Shown here: positions 24,440 to 31,971 of the stretch, one piece after another
Layout: each line of letters begins with the position of its first letter
How positions within the stretch are numbered: position 1 is the first letter of the stretch
Assembly: GCF_024648825.1 (NCBI RefSeq)
Contig: NZ_JANBBE010000024.1
Coordinates: 1-41,180 of the forward strand
Direction of reading: 5' to 3'
Origin: Lentzea californiensis
GTDB lineage: Bacteria > Actinomycetota > Actinomycetes > Mycobacteriales > Pseudonocardiaceae
DNA length: 41,180 nucleotides
Program-made: the position numbers and the translations under genes
Notes under the pieces: model-generated
What the model saw: the letters and a program-made list of their open reading frames with translations, nothing else
Told to the model about the DNA's origin: nothing
Database searches by the model: none

Positions 24440-24458
24440 GACCCCGTTCTAGGGGGTC
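24440..24458 (-). promoter_or_regulatory. Hairpin with the leader-ORF stop codon in its loop
   Basis: GACCCC and GGGGTC flank a loop containing CTAGAAC on the minus strand. The TAG stop of the leader ORF (24449-24451) lies in this loop, 25 bp before the attenuator stem. GTGAG (24471-24475) can also pair with CTCAC (24421-24425), which touches the terminator arm. A terminating or stalled ribosome would melt this structure. Confidence 0.5.
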
Positions 24459-24721
24459 GGCAGGAGCCTTCTCACTTGATGCGCGGACAGCGCATTCGTG
24501 TAGTTGTCGACGTCATCGATGACCGGCAGCGCGATCGGCTGCTCGCTGCGCACTTCGGCACCAGCCAGAGCGATTCCGCGCAGAGCGGTGCCCCGCTCGC
24601 GGCCCAGCAGTGCCACTGGCTTGTGGGCAGAGGTCTGCCACATGGCCTGAGTGGATGCGGACGTGCAGAAGCCCTCGGTCAACGGGAGGCCGAGCGCGCG
24701 GGAGATGCTGAAGATCTTCAC
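24449..24721 (-). CDS. Long leader ORF upstream of whiB7
   Basis: 90 aa from the GTG at 24721. Excellent ribosome binding site (GGAGGAGG, 9 bases before). The peptide starts VKIFSISRALGLPLTEG and ends SAHQVRRLLPTP. The ORF ends 26 bp before the attenuator stem. Known whiB7 leaders carry short upstream ORFs whose translation governs the terminator; this one is unusually long and looks like real protein (no low-complexity runs, GC-rich third positions). No family is recognised. It may be a regulatory leader peptide, a small functional protein or both. Confidence 0.65.
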   Translation of the reverse strand: MKIFSISRALGLPLTEGFCTSASTQAMWQTSAHKPVALLGRERGTALRGIALAGAEVRSEQPIALPVIDDVDNYTNALSAHQVRRLLPTP

Positions 24722-24813
24722 AACGGGCCACCTCCTCCGAACGAGAGAGCTCTGCATCGAGAGCTAGTAGTAGTTCTTCTTCCCCAGACGGGTCCTCCGG
24801 ACCCGGCATGAGC

Positions 24814-24852
24814 AGGTTATGACCCCGTACCTGGGGCTCGCAACCTATTTAA
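24814..24852 (-). promoter_or_regulatory. Candidate WhiB7-responsive promoter of the leader
   Basis: On the minus strand an AT-rich block TTAAATA (24846-24852) is followed after 2 bases by TTGCGA (-35, 24838-24843) and after 18 bases by TAACCT (-10, 24814-24819). An AT-rich element just upstream of the -35 is the described mark of WhiB7-dependent promoters, which would make whiB7 self-activating. Transcription from here gives a leader of about 460 nt. Confidence 0.6.
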
Positions 24853-24867
24853 CGAAACTTGTCCCGA

Positions 24868-26937
24868 TCAGGTGGCGGAGTACCCGACACCGGCTCGGAC
24901 CAGGCCCAACACGTCGTCGCCGAACTTATCAAGCTTGGAGGCGCCGATGCCCGAGATCGCGACGAGTCCGGCCGAATCCGTGGGTCGCTGCTCCGCGATC
25001 GCCATCAGCGTCGCGTCGGTGAACACGACGTACGGGGGCACCTTCAGCTCCCGCGCCCGTCCCGCACGCCACCGGCGCAGCGTCTCGAGCAGTTCCTCGT
25101 CCACATCGGACGGACAGGACCTGCATCGGCCGAGCTTGACGGCCTGCGACTCGACCAGCGTCGACGCGCACACCCGGCAGGTCGGCTTCTCCTTCTTCAT
25201 GAGAGGAGGCCGTTGCGCGCCGCCGGATACCCGTGCGGCCGGGTGGTTCTCGGGAACGAGGTTGTAGAGGAACCGCGACCGGCGGCGGTACTTGCGCCCA
25301 CCGGCGGCGCGCGCCAGCGCCCACGACAGCCAGATGTGCACACGCGCGCGGGTGACACCTACGTATAGAAGGCGGCGTTCTTCTTCGATCTTCGCCTCGT
25401 CGCCGTCCGCGTACTGGATCGGCATCGTGCCCTCGACCAGTCCGACGAGGAACACGGCGTCCCACTCGAGGCCCTTCGACGCGTGCAGCGACGCCAGCGT
25501 CACGCCTTCGACCGTCGGCGGGTGCTGTGTCTCGGCGCGCATGTCCAGCTCGAGGCAGAACCTCGGCAGGTCGGCCTCGGGCGTGGCGGCGGCGAACTCC
25601 TCGGCGAGCTCGACGAGAGCGAGCAACGACTCCCAGCGTTCGCGCGCGCTGCCACCGGTCGGCGGCTCGTCGGTCAGCCCGACGCGGCCGAGCGCCGAGC
25701 GCACGACCTCCGGCAGGCTGCCGTCGGGATCGCCCGACGAGCGCAGCGTGATCATCGCCTGGCGGATCTCGGCGCGCTCGAAGAAGCGCTCGCCCCCGCG
25801 CACCAGGTACGGGATGCCGAGCCCGGCGAGCGCCTGCTCGTACGCCTCGGACTGCGCGTTGACGCGGTAGAGGATCGCGATCTCGGACGCCGCGACGCCC
25901 TCGTCGAGCAACGTCTTGATGCGGGCCGCGACGGCGTCGGCCTCGCTCGGCTCGTCGTCGAACTCGTGGAACCGCGGCTTCGGCCCGTCCGGCCGCTGCC
26001 CGATGAGTTGCAGCCGCGAGCCGGCCGGGCGCCCGCGTGCCCACTTGATCACGTCGTTGGCCAGCTCGACGACCTGCGGGGTCGACCGGTAGTCGCGCTC
26101 CAGCCGCACGACGACCGCCTCGGGGAACCGGCGCCCGAAGTTGAGCAGCGGCTGCGGCGAGGCGCCCGCGAACGAGTAGATGGTCTGGTTGGCGTCGCCG
26201 ACCACGGTCAGGTCGTCGCGAGCGCCCAGCCACGAGTCGAGCACGCGCTGCTGCAGCGGGGTCACGTCCTGGTACTCGTCCACGACGAAGCAGCGGTAGC
26301 GGTCGCGGAACTCCTGCGCGACCTCCGCGTTGTCCTCCAGCGCGCCCGCCGTGTAGAGCAGCAGGTCGTCGAAGTCGAGCAGCTGCGCCTCGGTCTTGAG
26401 CTGCTCGTAGGTGGTGTAGAGCTTCATGATCTGTTCGGCGGGCGCCGGGATGTCCCGCGCGGCGCGGGCGGCGGCGGCCGGGTAGTCCTCCGGCGTCAGC
26501 AGGGACGCCTTCGCCCACTCGATCTCACTGGTCAGGTCGCGCAGCGCGTCCGACTCGGTCGGCATCCCCAGCCGGGTCGCGGCACGGGCGACGACGCGGA
26601 TCTTCTGGTCGACGAGCTCCCAGCGCGGGCCGCCGATGACGCGCGGCCAGAAGTAACGCAGCTGGCGCGATGCGGCGGCGTGGAACGTCACGGCCTGTGC
26701 GCCGTGCACGTCCAGAGAGCGCAAACGTGTGCGCATCTCCCCCGCGGCGCGCTTGGTGAACGTGACGGCGAGGACCTGCGACGGAGCGACGTGGCCGCGT
26801 TGGCACAGGTACGCGATGCGGTGCGTGATGGTGCGCGTTTTACCGGTACCGGCACCCGCGAGCACGCACACGGGGCCGCGCGGGGCCTCGACCGCGGCGC
26901 GCTGTTCCGGATCGAGACCCTCCAGCAACGCGTCCAT
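24868..26937 (-). CDS. uvrD2: ATP-dependent DNA helicase UvrD2
   Basis: 689 aa. Superfamily 1A helicase for DNA repair. Walker A is GAGTGKTRTITHR (K33); VDEYQDVTPLQQ is motif II; GDANQTIYSFAGA is motif III; later motifs include HASKGLEWDAVFLVG and RRLLYVGVTRAR. A four-cysteine motif (CRVCASTL..GRCRSC, about 580-605) joins to a C-terminal HRDC domain (about 615-689), the domain order typical of mycobacterial UvrD2. The length matches that family. It precedes whiB7, as in Mycobacterium. Confidence 0.95.
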   Translation of the reverse strand: MDALLEGLDPEQRAAVEAPRGPVCVLAGAGTGKTRTITHRIAYLCQRGHVAPSQVLAVTFTKRAAGEMRTRLRSLDVHGAQAVTFHAAASRQLRYFWPRVIGGPRWELVDQKIRVVARAATRLGMPTESDALRDLTSEIEWAKASLLTPEDYPAAAARAARDIPAPAEQIMKLYTTYEQLKTEAQLLDFDDLLLYTAGALEDNAEVAQEFRDRYRCFVVDEYQDVTPLQQRVLDSWLGARDDLTVVGDANQTIYSFAGASPQPLLNFGRRFPEAVVVRLERDYRSTPQVVELANDVIKWARGRPAGSRLQLIGQRPDGPKPRFHEFDDEPSEADAVAARIKTLLDEGVAASEIAILYRVNAQSEAYEQALAGLGIPYLVRGGERFFERAEIRQAMITLRSSGDPDGSLPEVVRSALGRVGLTDEPPTGGSARERWESLLALVELAEEFAAATPEADLPRFCLELDMRAETQHPPTVEGVTLASLHASKGLEWDAVFLVGLVEGTMPIQYADGDEAKIEEERRLLYVGVTRARVHIWLSWALARAAGGRKYRRRSRFLYNLVPENHPAARVSGGAQRPPLMKKEKPTCRVCASTLVESQAVKLGRCRSCPSDVDEELLETLRRWRAGRARELKVPPYVVFTDATLMAIAEQRPTDSAGLVAISGIGASKLDKFGDDVLGLVRAGVGYSAT

Positions 26938-27019
26938 GCCCGGCAGTCTCGCAGATGGCCGAGCTGTGCTAAGTCAGGCTCCCGCTGTGTTCGACAATTC
27001 CGGCCAGTATCCTGTGGGT

Positions 27020-27751
27020 ATGGCTGGTAAGCAGGACAAGGCGGCGGCGAAGGAAGCGGCGAAGGTTCGCCGCGCGGCTTCACGCGCGCGGCGCAAGCAG
27101 ATCTTCGAGGCGTTCAAGATGCAGCGCCGCGAGGACAAGGCGCTGATCCCGATGATGCTGGGCGCTCTGCTCGGTGTGACGGCGATCGCCGTGGTCCTGG
27201 GCATCGTCTTCGACGCCGTGTGGATGTTCGTGCCGCTGGGCGTCGCGATCGGCGCGCTGCTGGCCGTCATCATCTTCGGCCGCCGCGTCCAGAGCAACGT
27301 CTTCCGCAAGGCGGACGGCCAGCCGGGCGCCGGCGCCTGGGCGCTCGAGAACCTGCGCGGCCGCTGGCGCGTCACGCCCGCCGTCGCGGGCACCACGCAG
27401 CTCGACGCCGTGCACCGCGTGCTGGGCCGGCCGGGCGTCGTCCTGGTCGCCGAGGGCGCTCCGCAGCGCGTCAAGCCGCTCCTCGCCCAGGAGAAGAAGC
27501 GCATCTCCCGCGTCGTCGGCGACACCCCGATCTACGACTTCATCATCGGCACCGAAGAGGGCCAGGTCCCGCTGAAGAAGCTGCAGTCGAAGCTGATGAA
27601 GCTGCCGCGCAACATCACGGCCGCCCAGGTCGACACGCTGGAGACCCGCCTCGCCGCACTGGCCAGCCGCGGCGCCGCACTGCCCAAGGGCCCGATGCCC
27701 GCCGGCGCGAAGATGCGCAACGTCCAGCGCGCCATGCGCCGCAGGGGCTGA
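27020..27751 (+). CDS. DUF4191-family membrane protein
   Basis: 243 aa from the ATG at 27020. A basic N-terminus (KQDKAAAKEAAKVRRAASRARRKQ) is followed by two membrane segments (about 45-92) and a soluble C-terminal domain (about 95-235) that ends in a basic tail. The pattern RWRVTPAVAGTTQLDAVHRVLGRPGVVLV is that of actinobacterial DUF4191 proteins such as Rv2219. The family has no known function and is usually next to an RDD protein and glnA, as here. Divergent from uvrD2. Confidence 0.88.
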   Translation: MAGKQDKAAAKEAAKVRRAASRARRKQIFEAFKMQRREDKALIPMMLGALLGVTAIAVVLGIVFDAVWMFVPLGVAIGALLAVIIFGRRVQSNVFRKADGQPGAGAWALENLRGRWRVTPAVAGTTQLDAVHRVLGRPGVVLVAEGAPQRVKPLLAQEKKRISRVVGDTPIYDFIIGTEEGQVPLKKLQSKLMKLPRNITAAQVDTLETRLAALASRGAALPKGPMPAGAKMRNVQRAMRRRG

Positions 27752-27773
27752 CCGAACCCGCTCCCACCAGCAC

Positions 27774-27811
27774 GAAGAGGCCCGCCGCACAGATGTGCGG
27801 CGGGCCTCTTC
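27774..27811. terminator. Bidirectional terminator, 18-bp perfect stem
   Basis: GAAGAGGCCCGCCGCACA pairs with its complement around a 2-base loop and is followed by ACGTTTTGC on the plus strand. It lies between convergent DUF4191 and RDD genes. Confidence 0.9.
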
Positions 27812-27830
27812 ACGTTTTGCGGACCAGCGG

Positions 27831-28304
27831 CTAGCGGACCTTGATGACGACGGTGCCGGCCGCCTTGTCGTGCAGGCAGCGGCCGTCGGCGTCCCAGACC
27901 AGCGCCGGGATCAGCGGGAAGATGAGCACGGTGCGCAGCAGGGCACGGGGCAGGTGCACGAACGTCTTGCCGTCGATGCGCGCCACCCGCAGGCCGAGCA
28001 GCGCGTGTCCTGGGGTGAACCCGAAGAACGCGACGGCGACCACCGTGATCACGAACCAGGCCAGCAGGCTCCAGTTCTTGGGCAGGTCGGGCTGGGTGAA
28101 GACCGCCGCGACGCCCGCGGCGAGGAGGAAGTCGACCAGGATGGCGAACGTGCGCCGCCCGATCGAGGCGATGGAGCCGGGCCCGTCCTTGGGGAAGCCA
28201 TGGCGCTCACCGCGCCAGCGCTGTTGCGTGCCGTCGTTCGAGTCCTCACCCGGCGACAACACGGAGTCGGGTCCTGACAGCCACGAACCGGTCCACCTGC
28301 TCAC
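27831..28304 (-). CDS. RDD-family membrane protein
   Basis: 157 aa from a GTG. A polar N-terminal region (1-45) precedes a compact RDD domain: IASIGRRTFAILVDFLLAAG, an Asp at the end of the first helix, FGFTPGHALLGLRVARIDG and RALLRTVLIFPLIP. Three membrane segments are expected. Some RDD proteins act as small ion exchangers; the role of this one is unknown. It precedes glnA on the opposite strand, as in Mycobacterium (Rv2219A). Confidence 0.88.
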   Translation of the reverse strand: MSRWTGSWLSGPDSVLSPGEDSNDGTQQRWRGERHGFPKDGPGSIASIGRRTFAILVDFLLAAGVAAVFTQPDLPKNWSLLAWFVITVVAVAFFGFTPGHALLGLRVARIDGKTFVHLPRALLRTVLIFPLIPALVWDADGRCLHDKAAGTVVIKVR

Positions 28305-28373
28305 CCCACCAGAGTAAGGCCGTGCTCAACGGGTGAGCACTGGCAGGTCGCCTTGCCCACTTGGGCGGTCCCG

Positions 28374-28411
28374 TTAACACTGGCGAAACATCGGAGTGAC
28401 GGACGGGCAAC
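28374..28411 (+). promoter_or_regulatory. GlnR-type box upstream of glnA
   Basis: Four half-sites with exact 6-base spacing: TTAAC (28374), GAAAC (28385), GTGAC (28396), GCAAC (28407). The described GlnR target is two copies of GTNAC-N6-GAAAC in a row; two half-sites are perfect and two have one change. It ends 62 bp before the glnA start. GlnR is the nitrogen regulator of many actinobacteria; it is not encoded in this window. Confidence 0.75.
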
Positions 28412-28473
28412 ACCGCCGACATACCGTCACTCACGATGACCAGCCGTTGTCCATAGTCAAGGAGTCGACGAGG

Positions 28474-29898
28474 GTGTTCAAGAATTCCGACGAGGTGCTG
28501 AAGTTCATCACCGACGAGGGCGTCAAGTTCGTCGACGTGCGGTTCAGCGACCTGCCGGGCGTGATGCAGCACTTCACGCTGCCCGCCAAGGCGTTCGACG
28601 CCGACGCGATCGAAGAGGGTCTCGCCTTCGACGGCTCCTCCGTGCGTGGTTTCCAGTCCATCCACGAGTCGGACATGCTGCTGCTGCCCGACCTGTTCAC
28701 CGCGCGCCTCGACCCGTTCCGGATCGAGAAGACGCTGATCGTCAACTTCTTCGTGCACGACCCGTTCACGCGTGAGGCGTACAGCCGCGACCCGCGCAAC
28801 ATCGCGCGCAAGGCCGAGCAGTACATCACCGACTCGGGCATCGCCGACACCGCGTACTTCGGTGCCGAGGCGGAGTTCTACATCTTCGACTCGGTCCAGT
28901 TCGACACGACCGCGAACTCCAGCTTCCACAAGATCGACGCGGTCTCCGGCTGGTGGAACACCGGCCGTGAGGAAGAGGGCGGCAACCTCGGTTACAAGGT
29001 CAAGTACAAGGGTGGCTACTTCCCCGTCACCCCGAACGACCACTACGCCGACCTGCGCGACCAGATGGTCCTCAACATGGAGGCCCAGGGCTTCACCGTC
29101 GAGCGCGCTCACCACGAGGTGGGCACCGGCGGCCAAGCCGAGATCAACTACAAGTTCAACACGCTGCTGCACGCCGCGGACGACCTGATGCTGTTCAAGT
29201 ACATCATCAAGAACACCGCCTGGCAGGCCGGCAAGTCCGTCACCTTCATGCCGAAGCCGCTGTTCGGCGACAACGGCTCGGGCATGCACACGCACCAGTC
29301 GCTGTGGAAGGACGGCACGCCGCTGTTCCACGACGAGAGCGGCTACGCGGGTCTCTCCGACACCGCCCGCCACTACATCGGCGGCATCCTGCACCACGCC
29401 CCGTCGCTGCTGGCCTTCACCAACCCGACGGTGAACTCCTACCACCGCCTGGTCCCGGGCTACGAGGCCCCGGTCTCGCTGGTCTACTCCCAGCGCAACC
29501 GCTCGGCGTGCGTCCGCATCCCGATCACGGGCAACAACCCGAAGGCCAAGCGCATCGAGTTCCGCTGCCCCGACTCCTCGGGCAACCCGTACCTCGCCTT
29601 CTCGGCGATGGTCATGGCGGGCCTCGACGGCGTGAAGAACAAGATGGAGCCGCCGGCCCCGATCGACAAGGACCTCTACGAGCTCCCGCCCGAGGAGGCC
29701 CGCGACGTCAGGCAGGTCCCCGCGACGCTGGACGCCGTGCTCGACAACCTCGAGGCGGACCACGAGTTCCTGCTCGAGGGTGGCGTGTTCACGCCGGACG
29801 TGATCGACACCTGGATCTCGTACAAGCGCTCCGAAGAGATCGACCCGCTGCGTCTGCGCCCGAACCCCTACGAGTTCGCGCTCTACTACGACGTGTGA
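28474..29898 (+). CDS. glnA: Glutamine synthetase type I
   Basis: 474 aa from the GTG at 28474 (reading VFKNSDEVLKFI), with GGAG 9 bases upstream; a longer frame starts inside the GlnR box and is unlikely. Makes glutamine from glutamate, ammonia and ATP. Visible marks: FDGSSVRGFQSIHESDM, AEAEFYIFD-type strand, NYKFNTLL and the ATP-binding KPLFGDNGSGMHTHQSLWKDG, NPTVNSYHRLVPGYEAPV and RIPITGNNPKAKRIEFRCPD. The tyrosine in KDLYELPPEE is the adenylylation site, so GlnE (32901-35801) can switch it off. It is the dodecameric GSI-beta type. Confidence 0.97.
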   Translation: MFKNSDEVLKFITDEGVKFVDVRFSDLPGVMQHFTLPAKAFDADAIEEGLAFDGSSVRGFQSIHESDMLLLPDLFTARLDPFRIEKTLIVNFFVHDPFTREAYSRDPRNIARKAEQYITDSGIADTAYFGAEAEFYIFDSVQFDTTANSSFHKIDAVSGWWNTGREEEGGNLGYKVKYKGGYFPVTPNDHYADLRDQMVLNMEAQGFTVERAHHEVGTGGQAEINYKFNTLLHAADDLMLFKYIIKNTAWQAGKSVTFMPKPLFGDNGSGMHTHQSLWKDGTPLFHDESGYAGLSDTARHYIGGILHHAPSLLAFTNPTVNSYHRLVPGYEAPVSLVYSQRNRSACVRIPITGNNPKAKRIEFRCPDSSGNPYLAFSAMVMAGLDGVKNKMEPPAPIDKDLYELPPEEARDVRQVPATLDAVLDNLEADHEFLLEGGVFTPDVIDTWISYKRSEEIDPLRLRPNPYEFALYYDV

Positions 29899-29915
29899 TC
29901 GGTTGAGCTTTGTGT

Positions 29916-29950
29916 CGAAGGCCCGGCGGGAACACCCCGCCGGGCCTTCG
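29916..29950 (+). terminator. Terminator of glnA
   Basis: CGAAGGCCCGGCGGG pairs perfectly with CCCGCCGGGCCTTCG (15-bp stem, 5-base loop), 17 bp after the stop. It also serves the convergent gene. Confidence 0.85.
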
Positions 29951-29956
29951 GCCGTT

Positions 29957-30205
29957 CTAGGTGCCAAGAAGGGTCACGGTGGACGACGACTCGCTGACCC
30001 GCACGTTGGACACGAGCACGTCGGCCTCACCGCCGGTAGGCAGCTTGATCCGAGCCTCGCCGCCGGTGAGGGTGCCCGCGGCCGTGCCGGCGCCGGACAG
30101 CTGCCAGACGCCGTCGTTCACGGTCTCGATCAGATCGACCCGGTCCATCACGACCGCGTTGCCGTCCGCGTAGATGAGCCTGGCCGGTCCCGAGTAGCTG
30201 AACAT
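29957..30205 (-). CDS. Small hypothetical protein convergent to glnA
   Basis: 82 aa. GGGGAG lies 5 bases before the ATG. Alternating hydrophobic and polar residues (ARLIYADGNAVVMDRVDLIETVNDGVWQLSG, then TLTGGEARIKLPTGGEADVLVSNVRV) suggest a small beta-barrel; no signal peptide or cysteines. No family is recognised with confidence. It shares the terminator region with glnA. Confidence 0.65.
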   Translation of the reverse strand: MFSYSGPARLIYADGNAVVMDRVDLIETVNDGVWQLSGAGTAAGTLTGGEARIKLPTGGEADVLVSNVRVSESSSTVTLLGT

Positions 30206-30288
30206 CAGTTCTCCCCTGCCGGATCTCCCTGACGCCTGAACACACGTGCGGGACGGCTGCGAGGTTCAACTGATGATCTAAAAAGGAC

Positions 30289-30786
30289 TTAGGCCGTGAG
30301 CCGGGAGCGGACCTCCATCAGGGCCTCGCCGAGCAGGTTGAGGCCCAGCCACTGCGCGGGGTCGGTGGCGCGCGGGTCGGACTCGACGAGGCCGATGCCC
30401 CACACGCGGTCCTGCGGGCTGGCCTCGACGAGAACGCGGGAACCGGTGCCCAGCAAGTAAGAACGCAGTGCGGGGTCCTGGCCGAACTTCGCCAGGTTGC
30501 CCTCGACGACGATCTCCAGGCGCGCGGAGACCCACTCCGCGTCGGAGAAGCCCGACACTTCGCGGCCCAGCGCTTTTGCCTCGCCCGGTGTGCGGGCGGC
30601 CAGCACGCGCGAGGCCGCGGAGGCGTCGCCGAAGAGCAATGCCTTGCGCCACATCATGTAGTGCTCGGCCGACGGGAAGTCCTGGCCGACGGCGGAGAAG
30701 GAGCACGGCCACCACTGCGACAGGCATCCCTTGCCGATGCCGCCGTCACGTTCGGGCTGGTGGCCCCAGAAGAACAAGTACTTCAC
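30289..30786 (-). CDS. NADAR-family (YbiA-like) N-glycosidase
   Basis: 165 aa from a GTG. The NADAR signature is clear: YLFFWGHQ at the N-terminus, LSQWWPCSFS, FPSAEHYMMWRKALLFGD (about 37-54) and DRVWGIGL near the C-terminus. Family members hydrolyse N-glycosidic bonds of riboflavin intermediates (YbiA) or remove ADP-ribose from DNA in toxin systems. No DarT toxin or RibX partner is seen nearby, so this is probably a housekeeping or orphan member. Confidence 0.88.
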   Translation of the reverse strand: MKYLFFWGHQPERDGGIGKGCLSQWWPCSFSAVGQDFPSAEHYMMWRKALLFGDASAASRVLAARTPGEAKALGREVSGFSDAEWVSARLEIVVEGNLAKFGQDPALRSYLLGTGSRVLVEASPQDRVWGIGLVESDPRATDPAQWLGLNLLGEALMEVRSRLTA

Positions 30787-30805
30787 AGGGCGAGAGGGTA
30801 GCGAC

Positions 30806-30967
30806 CTAGCCGCGTGATTCCTCGGGGTTTTCGCCTGGTTCCGGCATCTCCGGCTCGCGCCACGCCTCGGCCCGCGTCGGGCCGTTCGCGCGCAGTTCGT
30901 TCTCGACCTCCTTCTTCAGGTGGTCGTCCTTCAGGAAACCGTGCTGGTCACTTCCGCGTTGAGTCAT
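30806..30967 (-). CDS. Small acidic/charged conserved-type hypothetical protein
   Basis: 53 aa from the ATG at 30967; an ATG seven codons upstream has no better signal. The sequence (DDHLKKEVENELRANGPTRAEAWREPEMPEPGE) is highly charged and probably disordered with one helix. Similar 50-60 aa proteins with a KXE..LR..RAEEWREPE pattern are common in actinobacteria; none has a known role. It is in line with the NADAR gene, 19 bp before it. Confidence 0.6.
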   Translation of the reverse strand: MTQRGSDQHGFLKDDHLKKEVENELRANGPTRAEAWREPEMPEPGENPEESRG

Positions 30968-30997
30968 GCCCGAGGCGTACCCGGTCACACCGGGAAA

Positions 30998-31573
30998 TCA
31001 CTTCGGCAGCGGAATTCCGGCGATCGTGATCGCGGCGCCCGTCGGGGCGAACTGGCCGGAGATCGACGAGAACGTCAGAGTGAGGGAGTTCACACCCGTA
31101 CCGAGCTTCTCGTCGAGCACGACGGTGCCCGAGGTGGTGGTGCCCTGGGTGACGAGGCCGTCCCACTTGCTGCTCGACGCCGCGTAGGTGCGGTTCAGAT
31201 CGTCCACGACGGCAATGCCGACCACGGGGAGGGTCATCCTGGCTCGGGAGGCGTTCGTGGCCGTCACGAAGAGCTTCACGCGGTTGTTCGCCGCTTCCAC
31301 GCGGGTGACCTCGACGGTCAGCATGCCGCGCTGCTGCTTGAACGAGCCCGTCGTGACCTTCACGTCCGCCGACGGCTCTGTCGTTTCCAGTGCGCCATCA
31401 GGGGTTTCGACACCGTTCGACGTAGTCGTCGTCGCGGTGACGTTGGGCTGTGCGGCGGAGTTGTTGCCACTCAGTGCATATTCGATCACACCGAGTAGTG
31501 CGAGCACACCGGCAGCCACGCCCGCGATAGCAATCACGGTCTTTCCTCCGCGCGTGACCCTGCGATGCTGCAT
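30998..31573 (-). CDS. Membrane-anchored DUF4352-like protein
   Basis: 191 aa. A basic start (MQHRRVTRGGK) and one hydrophobic helix (about 12-33) form a signal anchor; there is no lipobox cysteine. A Thr/Ser/Asn linker (about 35-65) leads to an exported immunoglobulin-like domain (about 70-190) resembling DUF4352. Such proteins are often surface-exposed with unknown ligands. It is divergent from the 77-aa gene that follows. Confidence 0.7.
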   Translation of the reverse strand: MQHRRVTRGGKTVIAIAGVAAGVLALLGVIEYALSGNNSAAQPNVTATTTTSNGVETPDGALETTEPSADVKVTTGSFKQQRGMLTVEVTRVEAANNRVKLFVTATNASRARMTLPVVGIAVVDDLNRTYAASSSKWDGLVTQGTTTSGTVVLDEKLGTGVNSLTLTFSSISGQFAPTGAAITIAGIPLPK

Positions 31574-31672
31574 GACTTCCTCTGCTAGACCCCCGGCGAA
31601 CTACAGCTCCCCCACTGAGCGCGCCCAGTCTCATCTCGATTGGGTGAAACGTCAATGCGCTAGGGTCCGCGC

Positions 31673-31906
31673 GTGTCCCAAGATGTCGCCGAATTCACGG
31701 CTCCACAGCTGCTCACCACCCACATCTTCGACTCGGCACCCGATGCGCTCGAAGCGGTTCAGGCCGCTGACGTGCTCGACCTCGGTGTCCGCGTCTACAA
31801 CCGGCTCGTGCCCGACGCCGACGACGCGGAAGCGTTGGAGGAGGAGTGGGTGGTCGAGGTCTACACCAGCGCTCCCGCGGTGGACCCCGACTCCGACGAG
31901 GACTGA
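31673..31906 (+). CDS. Small acidic hypothetical protein
   Basis: 77 aa from a GTG. Strongly acidic, with a tail of VDPDSDED. Residues 8-60 (APQLLTTHIFDSAPDALEAVQAADVLDLGVRVYNRL) form likely alternating helices and strands. No cysteine, metal site or membrane segment. Not recognised. It stands alone with its own terminator. Confidence 0.6.
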   Translation: MSQDVAEFTAPQLLTTHIFDSAPDALEAVQAADVLDLGVRVYNRLVPDADDAEALEEEWVVEVYTSAPAVDPDSDED

Positions 31907-31919
31907 GCAGTTCCAGAAC

Positions 31920-31947
31920 CGGGGGCACACCGCGAGGTGTGCCCCCG
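31920..31947. terminator. Terminator between convergent genes
   Basis: CGGGGGCACACC pairs with GGTGTGCCCCCG (12 bp, 4-base loop). Confidence 0.85.
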
Positions 31948-31971
31948 AACCTGAAGAAATACCTGAAGATT

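Noticed and set aside
24513..24809. Alternative leader frame (98 codons from an ATG at 24809) upstream of whiB7
   Set aside because: It overlaps the better-supported 90-codon ORF in another frame and has no clear ribosome binding site; after about 25 codons it reads as a shadow frame. A very short regulatory use of its start is not excluded.
28396..28473. Longer glnA start at the GTG at 28396
   Set aside because: It lies within the GlnR box, has no ribosome binding site and adds 26 residues not found in the family.
28246..29967. 573-codon minus-strand frame opposite glnA
   Set aside because: Antisense of glutamine synthetase; composition is that of a high-GC shadow frame.
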